A DNA stretch of 64,000 nucleotides from Euborellia annulipes (taxonomy: Eukaryota; Arthropoda; Insecta; Dermaptera; Anisolabididae): contig JAKCPI010006167.1 in assembly GCA_023213315.1 (NCBI GenBank), positions 79,576 through 143,575 on the forward strand. Reading direction: 5' to 3'. The translations under genes were made by a program, and so were the position numbers. Below the pieces are notes generated by a model, which made no database searches, had not been told where the DNA came from, and was given only the letters and a program-made list of their open reading frames with translations. Positions 63,248 through 64,000 of the stretch are shown here, one piece after another. The number at the start of each line of letters is the position of its first letter. Positions within the stretch are counted from its first letter, which is position 1.

Positions 63248-63629
63248 GAGATAACAAATTTGCGAGATAAGTTCGTATTTGATTGGGCAAAAAATTGCGC
63301 CTCCTGGAGTCGAACCAGGACCTTTGCGCTTTCGCGGCGGGCGGACTACCTTTATCCCAGGTCGCGGGCCCAATAAACACAAACTCTCGCATCCGGCTAT
63401 TATACTAATGAAATTAAAATTTAATTATCATAAGATCTTTTTCGTGTCAATGAAATTTTAATTTCATTAGTATAATAGGCGGATGCTAGTTTGTATTTAT
63501 TGGGCCAGCGACCTGGGATAAAGGTAGTCCGTCCGCCCAAAGCATGGAGGTCCTGGTTCGACTCCAAGGGGCTCAATTTTTGCCCAATCAAACACGAACT
63601 TATCTCGCAAATTTGTTATCTCATATAAT
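63248..63629. repeat. palindrome with tRNA-like half in each arm (second family)
   Basis: The arms start GATAACAAATTTGCGAGATA and end with its complement; centre about 63437. Each arm contains a tRNA-3'-half-like block: on plus GGGATAAAGGTAGTCCGTCC and GGTCCTGGTTCGACTCC, on minus GGTCCTGGTTCGACTCCAGG and CCGCCCGCCGC. AAATTTAATTATCATAAGATC lies at the centre. The single-arm copy at 9215-9335 belongs to the same family. Beyond it, to the window end, nothing else is recognised. Confidence 0.75.
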
Positions 63630-64000
63630 CTCTATATAATTATCAAATAAGAGCATTAAAATTATTTATATATAGTACATAGTTAAAATTGTGACCATCC
63701 ACATGAAAAGGTACCAATTCTTCACTGGGCTAAATTTTCAGGAGAGCAGATTTACTAAAAAAGTTCAAAATAATATTTTTTTTTTATTACTGATTCCGAT
63801 TCTCTAGTTTTTCATCTTATATGATGAAATATTCGATTCATCAGAATCGATGTATTTTTTATATAAAAAAATTGAAAAAACAAGACAAAGGTGAGATAAG
63901 AGAAAAGGGACCAAACAAACTTTAAATTCATATTTCTCAAAACTAGGTTTTTACCAAAATTTTAAAAATTCATATCTTTCAAACAAAAAATGATACAAAA

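Overview
The window is AT-rich nuclear DNA from a multicellular animal, most likely an invertebrate. The evidence is spliceosomal introns with GT/AG borders, a complete animal-type deubiquitinase gene and a dense load of eukaryotic transposons (hAT, pogo-like, RTE-like LINE, another LINE, Penelope-like, SINEs). The exact taxon cannot be read from the sequence.

Two protein-coding genes can be assembled exon by exon, both on the minus strand and head to tail. The first, starting at 35944 and ending at 24882, has six coding exons and encodes a 303-residue protein with two C2H2 fingers and one C2HC finger. I do not recognise its family. The second, from 22552 to 9474, has eleven coding exons and encodes an 856-residue ubiquitin carboxyl-terminal hydrolase of the USP16/USP45 type: an N-terminal ZnF-UBP domain, then Cys, QQD, two CxxC and His boxes. 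All exon phases agree in both genes. Most of their length is intron filled with mobile elements.

From about 36.7 to 63.1 kb there is no convincing protein gene of the host. Instead there are short exon-like blocks with good splice signals. On the plus strand they lie between 36.8 and 43.9 kb. On the minus strand they lie between 63.1 and 49.0 kb. Several minus blocks are inverted homologues of plus blocks, and the two sets point at each other across an inverted repeat centred near 48.03 kb. This looks like a decayed inverted duplication of a spliced, probably non-coding locus. On the distal side a 2.2-kb segment is duplicated directly (55517-57719 and 59051-61797).

The other theme is fold-back DNA. 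More than a dozen palindromes of 0.2-1.2 kb carry in one or both arms a motif reading CTGANGA, stem, GAAACGTC, which resembles a hammerhead ribozyme core. One (60614-61663) has a target-site duplication and the C-terminal end of a Penelope-like element protein between its inverted repeats, which points to Penelope-like terminal repeats as the source. Three other palindromes have tRNA-like halves in each arm.

DNA transposons are dated by nesting. Several hAT copies have exact 8-bp target-site duplications. The most elaborate nest is at 31.8-34.65 kb, where a LINE reverse transcriptase tail is split by a SINE, a transposon with two further transposons inside it, and a hAT copy that keeps a piece of transposase. 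A hAT copy at 50586-52973 encloses an open RTE-like reverse transcriptase fragment and a hammerhead-type fold-back element.
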